This document shows positions 34,175-44,017 of a DNA stretch of 44,154 nt, piece by piece. The notes under the pieces were generated by a model. The model searched no databases. It had not been told where the DNA came from and was given only the letters and a program-made list of their open reading frames with translations. The position numbers were made by a program, and so were the translations under genes. Source of the stretch: an uncultured Methanomicrobiales archaeon (GTDB lineage Archaea > Halobacteriota > Methanomicrobia > Methanomicrobiales > Methanospirillaceae); contig CAIKOD010000021.1 in assembly GCA_903828975.1 (NCBI GenBank), positions 1 through 44,154 on the forward strand, read 5' to 3'. How positions within the stretch are numbered: position 1 is the stretch's first letter; each line of letters begins with the position of its first letter.

Positions 34175-35404
34175 ATGATGACAGAATGGAACGATCGAAG
34201 GGTACTGATTACCGGTGCGGGAGGGTTTGCGGGCCCGTACCTCGCCCGCTACCTCCTCGACCAGGGTGCCCGTGTCCATGGTCTGGTGAGAAAACCCATT
34301 AAAGATGACCTCCACCAGAATACAGCCGGCTCGCGGGGTGCATCAGGGATGATACAGGTCATCGGGGATCTTGATAATCCTGCAAGTCTGGAAGACGCGA
34401 TTGAAGCTGCGGACCCGGAAGTAGTCTTTCACCTTGCAGCCCAGTCATCTGTGGCGAAGTCATTTACCGATCCGCTTGGGACGATGCAGACGAATTGTAT
34501 CGGGACCAATAACCTCCTTGAAGCGGTAAGGAACGGCGATGGTGACCCGGTCGTGGTGTTTGCAGGCTCTTCTGATGAATATGGACTGGTGGTGAGCTCC
34601 CCGCAACAATATGAGCAACAAAAAAAGCACTATGGCATAATCTTCCCGGAACCAGTAATCCCAGAAGTACCAATCTCTGAAACAAACCCGCTCAGGCCAA
34701 TGTCCCCCTACGCGGTAAGCAAGGTCTTCGGGGACCACCTGACAAGGAACTATTTTCATAGCTATGGCGTAAAAACGGTAGTTTCACGCACATTCAACCA
34801 CGAAGGTGCAGGGCGCGGGGTTATGTTTGTGACCGCAGTTATCGCACGACAGGTAGCACAGCTGGTTGCAGGTGAAACCGGTTCCCTCTCGATTGGCAAT
34901 GTCAATGCGTTCCGGGACTGGTCCCATATCGACGACGCCATCCGTGGTTACTGTATTCTTGCCACAAAGGGAGTCTATGGTGATGTCTATAACCTCGGTA
35001 CAATGCGGACCACCTCGGTATTGTCGTACCTTCTCATGAGTCTCGAGACTGCAGGATACCCGGTGCAGCAGGTAGAAGCATCAAATGGTGGTAAGGTCAT
35101 CAAGGACCCGACGAAAACCGATATCACACCCATGTTTGGTATCCGGTTCCCCAAGACAAAACTTGACAGGATGCTCCTTTCAGGGGAGGTGGAATACCTG
35201 CTTGAAGATGGCGGCATCACAATCCGGACAGCGAAAGGGACGGTCCCTGTTATATTCGACCCGGCGAAGTTCCGGCCTGCAGAAGTACCGATCCTGCTCG
35301 CAGATACCCGGAAAATAGAAAAAATTGGGTTCCGGGTATCATACAGCGTCGAAGATATTATCCGGGACCAGCTCGCATTTTTTTCAGACCCTCTAAACAG
35401 GTAA
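34175..35404 (+). CDS. GDP-mannose 4,6-dehydratase-like SDR
   Basis: An extended short-chain dehydrogenase acting on a nucleotide sugar. The track ORF starts at 33977, but the ATG at 34175 (MMTEWNDRRVLITGAGGFAG) gives the normal N-terminus; a TATA-like AATTTATT lies ~15-25 bases upstream. NAD(P)-binding GAGGFAGPYLA, DLDNPASL, FHLAAQSSVAKSF, SSDEYG, the catalytic YAVSK and RTFNHEGAGRG are all visible. The NHE...RG motif is typical of the GDP-mannose dehydratase branch. The product would be GDP-4-keto-6-deoxymannose or a related sugar for surface-glycan synthesis. It is convergent with manC, which supplies GDP-mannose. Confidence 0.85.
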   Translation: MMTEWNDRRVLITGAGGFAGPYLARYLLDQGARVHGLVRKPIKDDLHQNTAGSRGASGMIQVIGDLDNPASLEDAIEAADPEVVFHLAAQSSVAKSFTDPLGTMQTNCIGTNNLLEAVRNGDGDPVVVFAGSSDEYGLVVSSPQQYEQQKKHYGIIFPEPVIPEVPISETNPLRPMSPYAVSKVFGDHLTRNYFHSYGVKTVVSRTFNHEGAGRGVMFVTAVIARQVAQLVAGETGSLSIGNVNAFRDWSHIDDAIRGYCILATKGVYGDVYNLGTMRTTSVLSYLLMSLETAGYPVQQVEASNGGKVIKDPTKTDITPMFGIRFPKTKLDRMLLSGEVEYLLEDGGITIRTAKGTVPVIFDPAKFRPAEVPILLADTRKIEKIGFRVSYSVEDIIRDQLAFFSDPLNR

Positions 35405-35409
35405 CATCA

Positions 35410-36765
35410 TCATGATCGCAAGTAGCGGTCATCGAACCGGATGATATCGTCTTCCTCGAGGTACTCGCCGATCTGGACTTCGATAACCTCGAGGGGGATC
35501 TTTCCTGAATTACCTAACCGGTGTTTCGTTCCTTCAGGGACATACGTGCTCTCCCCGCGTTTGAACTGGTACTCCTTCCCATCAAGGTGGACATCGGCCA
35601 TCCCGCTTACGACAATCCAGTGCTCGCTCCGGTGGAGATGTTTCTGGAGGGATAGTTGTTCAGCGGGCTTCACGGTAAGCCGTTTAATCCGGAAAAACTG
35701 GGACCTTTCAAGCTCGATATATGAACCCCATGGCCGTTGTACCTGCAGGGGATAATCGACCACCGGGTCACCTTTATCCCTGAGACGCCTGACCATCTCA
35801 TTGACCCTGCCACTCTGAACTGTGTCCGCAACGAGCAGGGCATCCCCCGTATCCACTACCACGAGGTCCTTCACCCCGATCAATGCAACTTTCCTTCCCG
35901 GTGCAGATACAAAATTACCCGTTGCATCGAGGTATTCAGCCTCCCCGGTATTCCCGGCAGAATCATGGTCTCGGTACTCATACCAGGCCTGGAATGTCCC
36001 TAAATCCGTCCATGGTGCCTTCAGTGGTACTACCGCAACCTGTCCGGATTTTTCAAGAAGTCCATAATCAATAGACAGTGAGGGAAGTTCCTGGTAATCA
36101 GGGATATTGTTTTCAAATGCCTTTAGAAATTCCGGCTGGTACCTCGCAAGCTCCAGAAAAAACATTTTCGTGGAAAAAAGGAACATCCCGCTATTCCAGA
36201 GGTACCCGGATGACAGGTACTGCTCAGCGGTAGGCAGGTCAGGTTTTTCCTTGAATTCCAAAACCCGGTAGCCTGATGCAAGCGGGGTGCCCTGTGCGAT
36301 GTACCCGTACCCGGTATTCGGGTGGGTGGGGGGTATGCCAAAGAGAACAAGGTAGTCGCTGGCAATTCCTGCTGCCTCTTTGATCTCATCCGTTGCAGAC
36401 TCCCCGAGTTTATGGTCGCTTGGAAAAATGGCCACATCTGAGTCGCCAAACCGCTTCCGTATCTCGGACATCGCCCAGGTAATCGCAGGAAGGGTATTCT
36501 TACCAACCGGTTCCCTGAGGACCTGTGATTCCGAAAGGAAATGTCCAAGCTCTTCGATCTGGTTCCGGACAAGGTACTGGTGAACCTCATTGGTAACGAT
36601 TATAATATCGCATGGAGCACCCAAGCGTAGGGCACGGAGAAAGGTCTCCTGAAACAGGGAATGCCCTTCAATTTTAAGGAATTGCTTTGGCTGGTACGTC
36701 CGCGAAAGAGGCCACAGCCTTGTACCGACACCTCCTGCAAGGATCACGGATTTGAGAGAGCTCAT
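35410..36765 (-). CDS. manC: Mannose-1-phosphate guanylyltransferase / mannose-6-phosphate isomerase
   Basis: A 451-residue bifunctional enzyme making GDP-mannose. The N-terminal nucleotidyltransferase has VILAGGVGTRLWPLSRTYQPKQF split as the GGxGTRLWPLSR signature and PKQF, then FPSDHKL and FKEKPDLPTAEQYL. The C-terminal cupin has RPWGSYIELERS and KRLTVKPAEQLSLQKHLHRS, then EHWIVVSGMADV, the mannose-6-phosphate isomerase type II domain with His metal ligands. It ends 5 bp from the convergent SDR gene. No ribosome-binding site is visible. Product use in N-glycosylation or exopolysaccharide is inferred. Confidence 0.94.
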   Translation of the reverse strand: MSSLKSVILAGGVGTRLWPLSRTYQPKQFLKIEGHSLFQETFLRALRLGAPCDIIIVTNEVHQYLVRNQIEELGHFLSESQVLREPVGKNTLPAITWAMSEIRKRFGDSDVAIFPSDHKLGESATDEIKEAAGIASDYLVLFGIPPTHPNTGYGYIAQGTPLASGYRVLEFKEKPDLPTAEQYLSSGYLWNSGMFLFSTKMFFLELARYQPEFLKAFENNIPDYQELPSLSIDYGLLEKSGQVAVVPLKAPWTDLGTFQAWYEYRDHDSAGNTGEAEYLDATGNFVSAPGRKVALIGVKDLVVVDTGDALLVADTVQSGRVNEMVRRLRDKGDPVVDYPLQVQRPWGSYIELERSQFFRIKRLTVKPAEQLSLQKHLHRSEHWIVVSGMADVHLDGKEYQFKRGESTYVPEGTKHRLGNSGKIPLEVIEVQIGEYLEEDDIIRFDDRYLRS

Positions 36766-36907
36766 CGTAATTCATGGCAAGTGTTAGAGATTATTCTCTC
36801 TTATCTGTTCCTGTCCTTTTCTGCTGATGAAAAAAGACATAGAAACTGACACCAGGTAATACCCAGGATCGCGATAACAACAGCGTGCTATGCACGGTCC
36901 TGGCGGA

Positions 36908-39334
36908 TCATGGAGAATCAGCTGTCTGCACCGCTTTTAACGTAAATATCATGATCGCACCCTGTGAAGGGTTATTTGCCACACGATCGTTCACCTTGAT
37001 CTTTCCACCGTACCGGTCAAGGAGCATCTTTACAATATACAGGCCTAATCCCTTTGAATTTCCCCTTGTGGAACCTTTAGACGAATTGATAAATAACTTC
37101 GGTTTTAATTGGTCCGGGATCCCGGGACCATTATCAGCAACCGTTACCGTCACCGTTTCCCCTGTTTGTTTTACCTGGATCCATATGGTGACAAACGGTC
37201 CCCCGAATATCACCGAATTGCTGATAAGGTTGGCAAAAATTTCCGATAGGAGGTCATCTGCCATGACCAGGATGCCGGTTTTTTCATAAAACAGGGCAAC
37301 ACCCCTGTTTCTGAGCGTTTCCGTCCTTATTATGGCATCAAGGTCGACAGGGGCAAGGTCAGTCGTTTTTTCCCTGATGCGCCGGATCAGTGTTACTTTC
37401 CGGATTATCTCGATACTCTCTTCGATCCCTTTCCGGGTCGTGATTGCATATTCTTTCATTTTCCCGTTAAGCATCTCGGTAAGGATATCAATATACCCGA
37501 ACGAGCGGGTATTGGCATCGTTGATATCATGGACAAGGATATCAAGGTACAGGTTGGCTTCTTCGTGGAGCCGCTTCAGTTCTGCGTGGAGTGTTGCCTC
37601 TTCAATTACCCTTCCGATTTTTTCCCCGAGCACTTCCAGGATTGTTTTATCGGTTTCATCGAAGGTATCATTGTCCATCCGCCCTACAAAAATGATGCCT
37701 GAAACCTTTGAATCGGTCCTGATGGGCACAGCAGCCGCAGATTTCAACCCGGTATCCACCAGGTCCCGCAGCATGCCGGGCCTTTCAAAATAGAGCGCAC
37801 GACGATGGAGCAGCAGGGGGGCGAAATCTTCGTTATCTATTCTGATCGAATGGAATTTTGTGGAAAACAATTCATGAATGGGTTTACCGGTACTATACCG
37901 GTATTCAAATTCCCTCCTGTGGGGATCATACACGAATAATGCAGCGAGATCAAATCCCAGATGTTTCGAAAGGCGGTCCATACTCTTCCGGAAAATAATC
38001 TGGAATGGTTGTGTGGGCGAAATAATTGTAACGATATCATTAATGACAGCAAGCTGGTGTGCTTGTTGTTTAATGTCAGATTCGCGCAGTTTTCGTTCAG
38101 TAGTATCAATAATAAACCCCTCAAGTGCGAGAAGGTTATCTTCGCTATCAAAAACACCACACCCCTGCTCCCATACCCACTTTTCGGTACCATCAGCGCA
38201 CAGTATACGGTAGGTGAGTGTAAAGGGGCGCTTTTGCTCGATTGCCTTCTGGACGCTGCTCCAGACTTTTTCCCGGTCTTCCAGGTGGATGAGGCTACCA
38301 TAGAGACAGTTCCCTCCAGATAACTCCTCCGGGTTATATCCCGTCAGCAGGAAACAACCGTCGCTTACAAAATCCATCGGCCAGTCCGGCCTGTTCTGGC
38401 ACCTGTATGCCATTCCAGGAAGATTTGATAGAAGGGTAGCGAGCATTCTGCGGCTCTCCTCGAGCGCCTTCTCGGTTTTTTTCCGCTCGGTAATCTCTTC
38501 CTGGAGGTTCCTGGTGCGTTCGTCCACGCGGTCTTCCAGTTCCTCATTTAGTCGCTTTAATGCCTCTTCTGCCCGCTTTCTGATGGTGATGTCACGTGTA
38601 ATCGAAAGGACTGCAGGCTGACCCTCATACTGGATAAGGCGGCTGGATAACTCTATCGGAATGAACGACCCGTCCCTGCGGATATGGGCACCCTCAAAAA
38701 AGAGGTGTTTTTCAACAAGAAGTTCCTGAATTTTCCCTTTCACCATTGCCGCGTAGTCCGGGGACTCTATATCCATAAGGGACATCTGCAGCAGTTCTTC
38801 ACGTGAATAACCAAGCCGTTCAGAGGTCACCCGGTTTACTTCAAGAATCCGGGCATCAAGGTCGTGGATGATGATCCCATCGCTTGCATTGTCAAAAAGT
38901 GTCCTGAATTTTTCTTCGGATAGTATGAGCGATGCCTCTGTCTGTCGTTTTTCTTCCCTCAGCCGCTTTTCTTCGATTGCGTGGGCAACTGCAATACCAA
39001 GACGGGCCATCCGGTCTTTCAGGAGGTAATCGGATGCACCCTGCTTCATACACTCGATCGCAATTTCATCACCAATGGCCCCGGTAATTACGATAAACGG
39101 GATATCAAACCCTTTCTCCTGGAGAAGGCCCAGCGCAAGGAGCGCATCGAACTGGGGCATCGAGTAATCAGCCAGGATTACCTCAAGTGATGGATCAAGA
39201 TGTGCGAGGAAATCCTCTCTCGTCTCCACGCGCCGGAAGATTGGGTCATAACCCACCTTCTTCAGTTCATGAAGCATCAGTTCGGCATCGGATGGCCGGT
39301 CTTCGAGGATCAGCATTCTCAGAGGGATTGGCAT
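36908..39334 (-). CDS. Receiver-PAS-PAS-GAF sensor histidine kinase
   Basis: An 808-residue cytoplasmic hybrid kinase. Domain order: receiver (~5-122; LILEDRPSDAELML, phospho-Asp in ILADYSMP, Lys in LLKDRM), PAS (~140-255), coiled coil (EELEDRVDERTRNLQEEI), second PAS (~295-425, with DFVSDGCFLLTGYNPEEL), GAF (~440-590), then a dimerisation/H-box YLDILVHDINDAN and an HATPase domain with N-box LISNS, VADNGPGIP and SKGLGLYIV. The H-box style is common in methanogens. It could be a phosphorelay component with a receiver at the N-terminus. No transmembrane helix. It is 168 bp downstream of another kinase on the same strand, possibly co-regulated. Confidence 0.92.
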   Translation of the reverse strand: MPIPLRMLILEDRPSDAELMLHELKKVGYDPIFRRVETREDFLAHLDPSLEVILADYSMPQFDALLALGLLQEKGFDIPFIVITGAIGDEIAIECMKQGASDYLLKDRMARLGIAVAHAIEEKRLREEKRQTEASLILSEEKFRTLFDNASDGIIIHDLDARILEVNRVTSERLGYSREELLQMSLMDIESPDYAAMVKGKIQELLVEKHLFFEGAHIRRDGSFIPIELSSRLIQYEGQPAVLSITRDITIRKRAEEALKRLNEELEDRVDERTRNLQEEITERKKTEKALEESRRMLATLLSNLPGMAYRCQNRPDWPMDFVSDGCFLLTGYNPEELSGGNCLYGSLIHLEDREKVWSSVQKAIEQKRPFTLTYRILCADGTEKWVWEQGCGVFDSEDNLLALEGFIIDTTERKLRESDIKQQAHQLAVINDIVTIISPTQPFQIIFRKSMDRLSKHLGFDLAALFVYDPHRREFEYRYSTGKPIHELFSTKFHSIRIDNEDFAPLLLHRRALYFERPGMLRDLVDTGLKSAAAVPIRTDSKVSGIIFVGRMDNDTFDETDKTILEVLGEKIGRVIEEATLHAELKRLHEEANLYLDILVHDINDANTRSFGYIDILTEMLNGKMKEYAITTRKGIEESIEIIRKVTLIRRIREKTTDLAPVDLDAIIRTETLRNRGVALFYEKTGILVMADDLLSEIFANLISNSVIFGGPFVTIWIQVKQTGETVTVTVADNGPGIPDQLKPKLFINSSKGSTRGNSKGLGLYIVKMLLDRYGGKIKVNDRVANNPSQGAIMIFTLKAVQTADSP

Positions 39335-39502
39335 GACAGGGTACCTGGTATGAACGTTGTGAATGAGCAGGTGGAATTCGAAATGACATGATGTTCAGGG
39401 CCACATAACGTTCTGCAGCGGCCACCCACTGTTTTACACGTATGCAGTATGCGGGGCCTTTCCCTGGGACGGGTCATCGTACCACATACGGGATCAGAGA
39501 GA

Positions 39503-42175
39503 TCATGTTTCGTCACCGGTACCTCCGTCTATTGTGAAGAAAAATGTTGCGCCCCTGTCAATCTCTGCCTCTGCCCAGACATCCCCTCCATGACGGTGAA
39601 TAATCCGCTGGACGATGGCAAGACCAAGACCAGTACCTTCATATTCTTTCACAGGGTGGAGGCGCTGGAATACCACGAATAACTTTGGACGGTACCGCAT
39701 ATCAAACCCGATACCATTGTCCCGTACAAAGTAAACGTTATGCCCGTCTTTTCTAAAGGAGCCAATTTCTATCCGGGTTTCCTGGCATTTGCGGGTAAAT
39801 TTCAGGGCGTTGGAGATGAGATTGGTGTAGACAAGCTTCAGCATATCCGGATCTGCCCTGCAGGGGGGCAGATCTTCGATCGCAATATCGACCACTCTCC
39901 CCACCTTCTCATTCCGGAGTTCATCAAAGGCCTCGCGTGCAATGTCTGCAGGATGTACCGTAACAATTTTTAGCGATTTCCGGCTCATATGGGAGAAATT
40001 GATCAGATTGTCAATGAGTGTCCTCATCTGGGACACATTTTCCCTGACAAGACTGAGGTATCGTTTTCCTTCATCCGGCAGCTCTCCGGTATAATCATCA
40101 AGCACGATACGCGAAAAACCGTCGATTGCACGAAGCGGGGCCCGGAGATCGTGTGACACCATGTAACTGAATGATTCCAACTCCTTGTTTATCGTCTCAA
40201 GCTGGGCAGTCCTGCTTGATACCCGGGCCTCGAGTCCCTCATTGAGTTGCCAGAGCTCTTCTTCAACCTGTTTCCGGGCGGAAATATCACTGTGTATTCC
40301 AATGAGACCGATGATGTTCCCTTTATCGTCTTTAATTGCATCTGCACGCAATTCAACCGGGAACTGGCGCCCGTTTTTCGCCATCATAGTTACCTCCCCC
40401 TTCCAGGAATCACCACCCATAATTGTTTCAAAGACCCTACGTCCGACACCCTGATCTGCATACAAAATAATGGGACCGAGTGGTGAATGTAATTCTTCGA
40501 CCGGGTACCCAAATAGGTCAGTAAATGCACGGTTCTGATAAATATGAATTCCACAAGGATCTGAAATACCAATTGCATCACCGGTACTTTCCACCGCCTT
40601 AAGGATACGGAATAATTCATCCTCAGTTTGTTTCCGGCCTGTGATGTCCTGGCCTGCAGCATAGAAACGGACCAGCCTTCCCTCTTTTTCATCCCATTCA
40701 GGCTGAGTCCTGTGGTTAACCCAATGGACCTCGCCATTTCTGCTGATCACCCGGAATTCACTTTCATGGCTCTCGTTTGCAAATAATTTCCGGCGGTGTT
40801 CCTCGATAATTCCCCGGTCTTCCGGATGAATGAATGAACTCCAACCCCCGGCCTTGAGAATTTCTTCCCTTGAAATCCCGATAATGCTCCGGAACGCCCC
40901 CGTCGCCCATTCCGCAACAAACTTCCCGGAGGGATCGACCCTCATCGCATAGGCATAATCAGATATCAGGTCGGAAGTCATCCGGTAACGTTCTTCACTG
41001 ATCTTAAGGGCTGATTCGACCTCCTTTTGTCTACTGATAGTTTGTTCCAGTGTGGAGACCATCGAATTGATGCTTTTTCCAAGCTTCTGGAACTCTATTC
41101 CGGTCGAATTAAGGATGGTGTGGTCCAGGTCCCCCTGTGCAATTCTGTCAACATCCTCCACGATCCCCCTGATTGGCCTGGTGAGGTATTCTGAAACCAG
41201 GAGCGCAGCACCGAGACCGACCATAAGGGCAATGAGGGCAATTGACAATCTCATGAGAAGGAGACGGGTTAATACATCATGGATAAGCAGGTTATTATAC
41301 GTTAATTCAACAACCAGGCTTGTATCAGACCCGTAATCAGGGTCTCTCATGTCGATAAAAAGATATTTAACAGTTAAACCGGTCGAAACATTGACATTTT
41401 TTATATCTTTACGATTCTGGAAGATCTTCTGGAACAAAACTGCTTCTCCAGGGTCTGATATATCCGGGTAATTTCCTATTGGCTGTCCTTTTGAATTGAA
41501 GATCCTGATCTTTTCAATGTAGGGGTTGTGTGAAGCAATCCTGTTAATAATAACCTCATACTGAAGGCTACCGCGTTCTTTTGTAAGTTCTTCCCCGGTT
41601 AGCCCCAGTTCAAGAATATAGCGGTGGTCAGGAGTGGGCATATAGGCAAATTTTCGTAATTTTCCGGTTGCTGTTTCACGCACTACACGATCAGGAAAGA
41701 AACCCTCGGACAGCCTGATCCGGTTGAGATAATCAAAAAAGTAGGGTACCGTCCTGAAATCAAGACCGATTTCCGGTTTATATGTTGAAAACTGGATGAC
41801 CCCTGACTCATTAATAATATAAAGGTCAATATTATCACCCATCTCCTGTTGGATTCCTGTCAGGTCCATTTTTCCAGGGTCCATCCCCGATCGGTTGTAT
41901 TCCTCAAGAAATATCCTGAAATTTTCCTTCATCTGGCGATTCAGGGTATTATCATAGAGCTTAAACCCCGAGTCGACCAGATGAAGGGACTCTTTAAGGT
42001 CAGCCTCTGTCTGGAACTGGACAATATTCGAATTTTGTTCGAATGCTGTCTGTTCATTGAGATAATCAATGACGGTGATGCCGGTGACTAAACAGATAAT
42101 GAGAAAAACCATGACAAACAGCAGGTAACGGGAGAAAGACCTTGTTTTAAGGAATTCACGAATTCTTGGCAGCAC
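39503..42175 (-). CDS. Membrane sensor histidine kinase (Cache-HAMP-PAS-PAS-HisKA)
   Basis: An 890-residue membrane kinase. It has a transmembrane helix at ~18-37, a large extracellular Cache-like sensor (~40-300), a second helix (LSIALIALMVGLGAALLV), HAMP (EYLTRPIRGIVEDVDRIAQG), PAS (~395-515; DYAYAMRVDPSGKFVAEWAT), a second PAS (~525-640; GDAIGISDPCGIHIYQN), HisKA with the phospho-acceptor His in FSYMVSHDLRAPLRAID, and HATPase with NLISNALKFTR, VRDNGIGFD and GTGLGLAIV. The start is a GTG with GGGGGG upstream; an internal start is possible. The ligand is unknown. It precedes the receiver-containing kinase, which could receive its phosphate; this is inference. Confidence 0.9.
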   Translation of the reverse strand: MLPRIREFLKTRSFSRYLLFVMVFLIICLVTGITVIDYLNEQTAFEQNSNIVQFQTEADLKESLHLVDSGFKLYDNTLNRQMKENFRIFLEEYNRSGMDPGKMDLTGIQQEMGDNIDLYIINESGVIQFSTYKPEIGLDFRTVPYFFDYLNRIRLSEGFFPDRVVRETATGKLRKFAYMPTPDHRYILELGLTGEELTKERGSLQYEVIINRIASHNPYIEKIRIFNSKGQPIGNYPDISDPGEAVLFQKIFQNRKDIKNVNVSTGLTVKYLFIDMRDPDYGSDTSLVVELTYNNLLIHDVLTRLLLMRLSIALIALMVGLGAALLVSEYLTRPIRGIVEDVDRIAQGDLDHTILNSTGIEFQKLGKSINSMVSTLEQTISRQKEVESALKISEERYRMTSDLISDYAYAMRVDPSGKFVAEWATGAFRSIIGISREEILKAGGWSSFIHPEDRGIIEEHRRKLFANESHESEFRVISRNGEVHWVNHRTQPEWDEKEGRLVRFYAAGQDITGRKQTEDELFRILKAVESTGDAIGISDPCGIHIYQNRAFTDLFGYPVEELHSPLGPIILYADQGVGRRVFETIMGGDSWKGEVTMMAKNGRQFPVELRADAIKDDKGNIIGLIGIHSDISARKQVEEELWQLNEGLEARVSSRTAQLETINKELESFSYMVSHDLRAPLRAIDGFSRIVLDDYTGELPDEGKRYLSLVRENVSQMRTLIDNLINFSHMSRKSLKIVTVHPADIAREAFDELRNEKVGRVVDIAIEDLPPCRADPDMLKLVYTNLISNALKFTRKCQETRIEIGSFRKDGHNVYFVRDNGIGFDMRYRPKLFVVFQRLHPVKEYEGTGLGLAIVQRIIHRHGGDVWAEAEIDRGATFFFTIDGGTGDET

Positions 42176-42324
42176 CTTTGCGGACCCCCCTGTTCGCCCT
42201 ATTGGTTTAAGTACACCGGTCAGGTTAACTGGATCTGGGGCGTCACCCCTGAAAATTTTTGTTATATCATTTTCTGTAAAAACCCGTTGAAAGGGTGGGA
42301 TGGTGAAGCTATGACATCATCCTT

Positions 42325-43226
42325 TTAACGTCTTCGAAAGATAAGGGACATGAAACCTGCAATCACTAATGCGGCAGGCATTACCGGCATGGACGCGGCA
42401 GCTTTGGTAGTATCCGGAACCGGTGAAACCATTGGTATTGTCGCGGGAAGGTTACTCCCGGGCAACGTTACCACCGGCAAATCAATGCTTGAATTCAACA
42501 CTGCAGTCTCATTCTGATAAGCAGCAGATAGGTTTGCCTTGACGGCCCCACTGGCGAGCTGTTTAGCTATCGACCTGTTTAACAGGACCTCAGACCGCCC
42601 GGGGTTCATTGCAATTTGCCCGGTCATAGCACACAATCGCTTCCTGGTATTTGCCGGCATTCATCAACGCCTCCCCTCTCTGTTCTGCTGCAGATCCATC
42701 TGACGGGTCGAGGTGAAGCACCTGGGAATACGCGATTATTGCCTCATCATAACGTCCCATGGCGGACAACCCCTTCCCCCTGGTCATCCATGCCTGTACA
42801 GAGTACGGGTCAATGGACAAGGAATTGTTCAGCATGCTCAGCGACTGGTTCATATCACCTTCGCGGAAATAGTCAGAACCCTTTACGACAAGCAACAGAG
42901 CGGAATCTGATGAACATTCTGAACCGCTTACGCCTCCGCCGGAACGGTCCCCTGATGAACCGGTGTCGGATATTGAATTCCCTGGCGCAGAACTGCCACA
43001 TGATTCAGAGGGCTCTGCGCCCGCGCCACCCGGTGTTGACCCCCCATTGGGGCTTTCATGGGTATCAAGCCCGCTAAACCCCGGACTGTTCCATCCATAA
43101 TCAGGGGGACTTGTATCAAAACCACCGCATCCACAATCTTCACCACTACAGGTTCCAATAAGGAAAAGACATACTATCATCCCGGTTATAACAGCAATAC
43201 CTGCCCCCTGAAAATTGATACCTCAT
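42325..43226 (-). pseudogene. Secreted, C-terminally anchored TPR protein broken by two frameshifts
   Basis: Three frames join into one sensible protein. The ATG at 43226 has a strong AGGAGGA site and starts MRYQFSG; removing one G from the GGGGG run (43204-43208) gives a clean signal peptide (AGIAVITGMIVCLFLIGT). Then a Gly/Ser/Cys-rich linker and TPR repeats follow (YSVQAWMTRGKGLSAMGRYD, EAIIAYSQVLHLDPSD). Near 42615-42617 one extra base splits CYDRA from IAMNPGRSEVLLNRSIA; removing it restores TPR consensus. The end is a transmembrane anchor VMPAALVIAGFMSLIFRRR. Either these are sequencing errors in short homopolymers or the gene has decayed. Function: an extracellular scaffold. Confidence 0.7.
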
Positions 43227-43534
43227 TCCTCCTGCAATAATACGGTGTTCCTCTACCCGCATATACATATTGAGACATTCCACGCTCTGATAGCCCGGAA
43301 TGGTTATATGTCTTGATAGGAACGCTCATTGGAAAGCAATATGCAGCCATGAACAGAACACCATGATTTACTTTGGAGTGGGAGAGAACAGCGGATTTTC
43401 GGTTGATCGCAGAATACGCAGATCGTCTCTTGTATTTTATAATATTACCGGGTGAAAACCTGAAATTTATCAGACCCATGTCGTACATCTGTCAGATAAA
43501 ATACGATACCTTTTTAACAAGAATGTGATATCAC

Positions 43535-43663
43535 AATTAGGTGTACCGATCAACCGCCCCCGCAATAGGTTGCCTGTGATATCGTCTCTATTGACGCCAC
43601 CTTGATCTTTAGGCGATATTCAGGCAGGCGTCGCCTGCGGAACCGGTGCACCTTAGTTTTTTG
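43535..43663 (+). ncRNA. Structured non-coding RNA candidate
   Basis: A GC-rich island in AT-rich surroundings whose ends pair: AGGTGTACCG (43539-43548) with CGGTGCACCT (43644-43653), one U-G pair. Inside, GCCTG-TG-ATATCG pairs with CGATAT-T-CAGGC, CCGC pairs with GCGG next to the closing stem, and AGGC-GTC-GCCT makes a small hairpin. A run of six T follows (43657-43662), placing the RNA on the plus strand with its own terminator. CCTTTTTAAC around 43510 may be the TATA-like box. It matches no RNA family I can name (not SRP, RNase P or a tRNA). Confidence 0.5.
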
Positions 43664-43793
43664 TTAAATCTCCTTGTATATAAAGTATATTGGTCGTGGG
43701 CGTATAATTCATCCCGCGTTTCCGATTTCATATGACGTCTTACCTTTATTTTCGAAAACAGTCCCCACAATGATAGGGATTACATATAAGGCC

Positions 43794-43839
43794 AATATGA
43801 GCTTAATTTACAAATTACCTCGATAATTGCGCTCATATT
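43794..43839. other. 9-bp inverted repeat
   Basis: AATATGAGC and GCTCATATT form a perfect stem around a 28-base loop in the 790-bp region upstream of tRNA-Val. A second hairpin-like pairing (TCTCTCTG/CAGAGGGA) lies near 43890-43915. These add to the structured character of the region, so a second RNA or regulatory element is possible. Confidence 0.35.
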
Positions 43840-43975
43840 CAAGGTTCGTGCCTTCTGCAAAGCTGTCGGGGAAGATCCGTTCGTATCTATCTCTCTGGTA
43901 AAAATTCAGAGGGAGCGCATCCGCAAACGGAAAAGCAGACCGAAAACATACGACCCGCCGCAGTCTGAAAACCAA
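43808..43975 (-). CDS. Possible 55-residue ORF (TTG start)
   Basis: On the minus strand an ORF starting at TTG 43975 reads a plausible peptide: VFRLRRVVCFRSAFPFADAL, then NFYQRDRYERIFPDSF and EGTNLEYERNYRGNL. It lacks a visible ribosome-binding site and uses a rare start. Its stop lies inside the 43794-43839 inverted repeat. It may instead be a translated reading of a structured RNA or repeat. The rest of 43227-44017 apart from the ncRNA candidate shows no gene. Confidence 0.25.
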   Translation of the reverse strand: MVFRLRRVVCFRSAFPFADALPLNFYQRDRYERIFPDSFAEGTNLEYERNYRGNL

Positions 43976-44017
43976 AAACCCTTACCAGGTTCAACGAAGA
44001 AACAGGAATATGAAAAA

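Noticed and set aside
37837-38301. 154-aa ORF within the receiver-PAS kinase
   Set aside because: Same-strand, shifted frame inside a well-supported kinase gene; no motifs.
43535-43663. SRP RNA, RNase P RNA or known riboswitch
   Set aside because: The structured element lacks the conserved SRP helix 8 and RNase P motifs I know and is not positioned ahead of a suitable gene.
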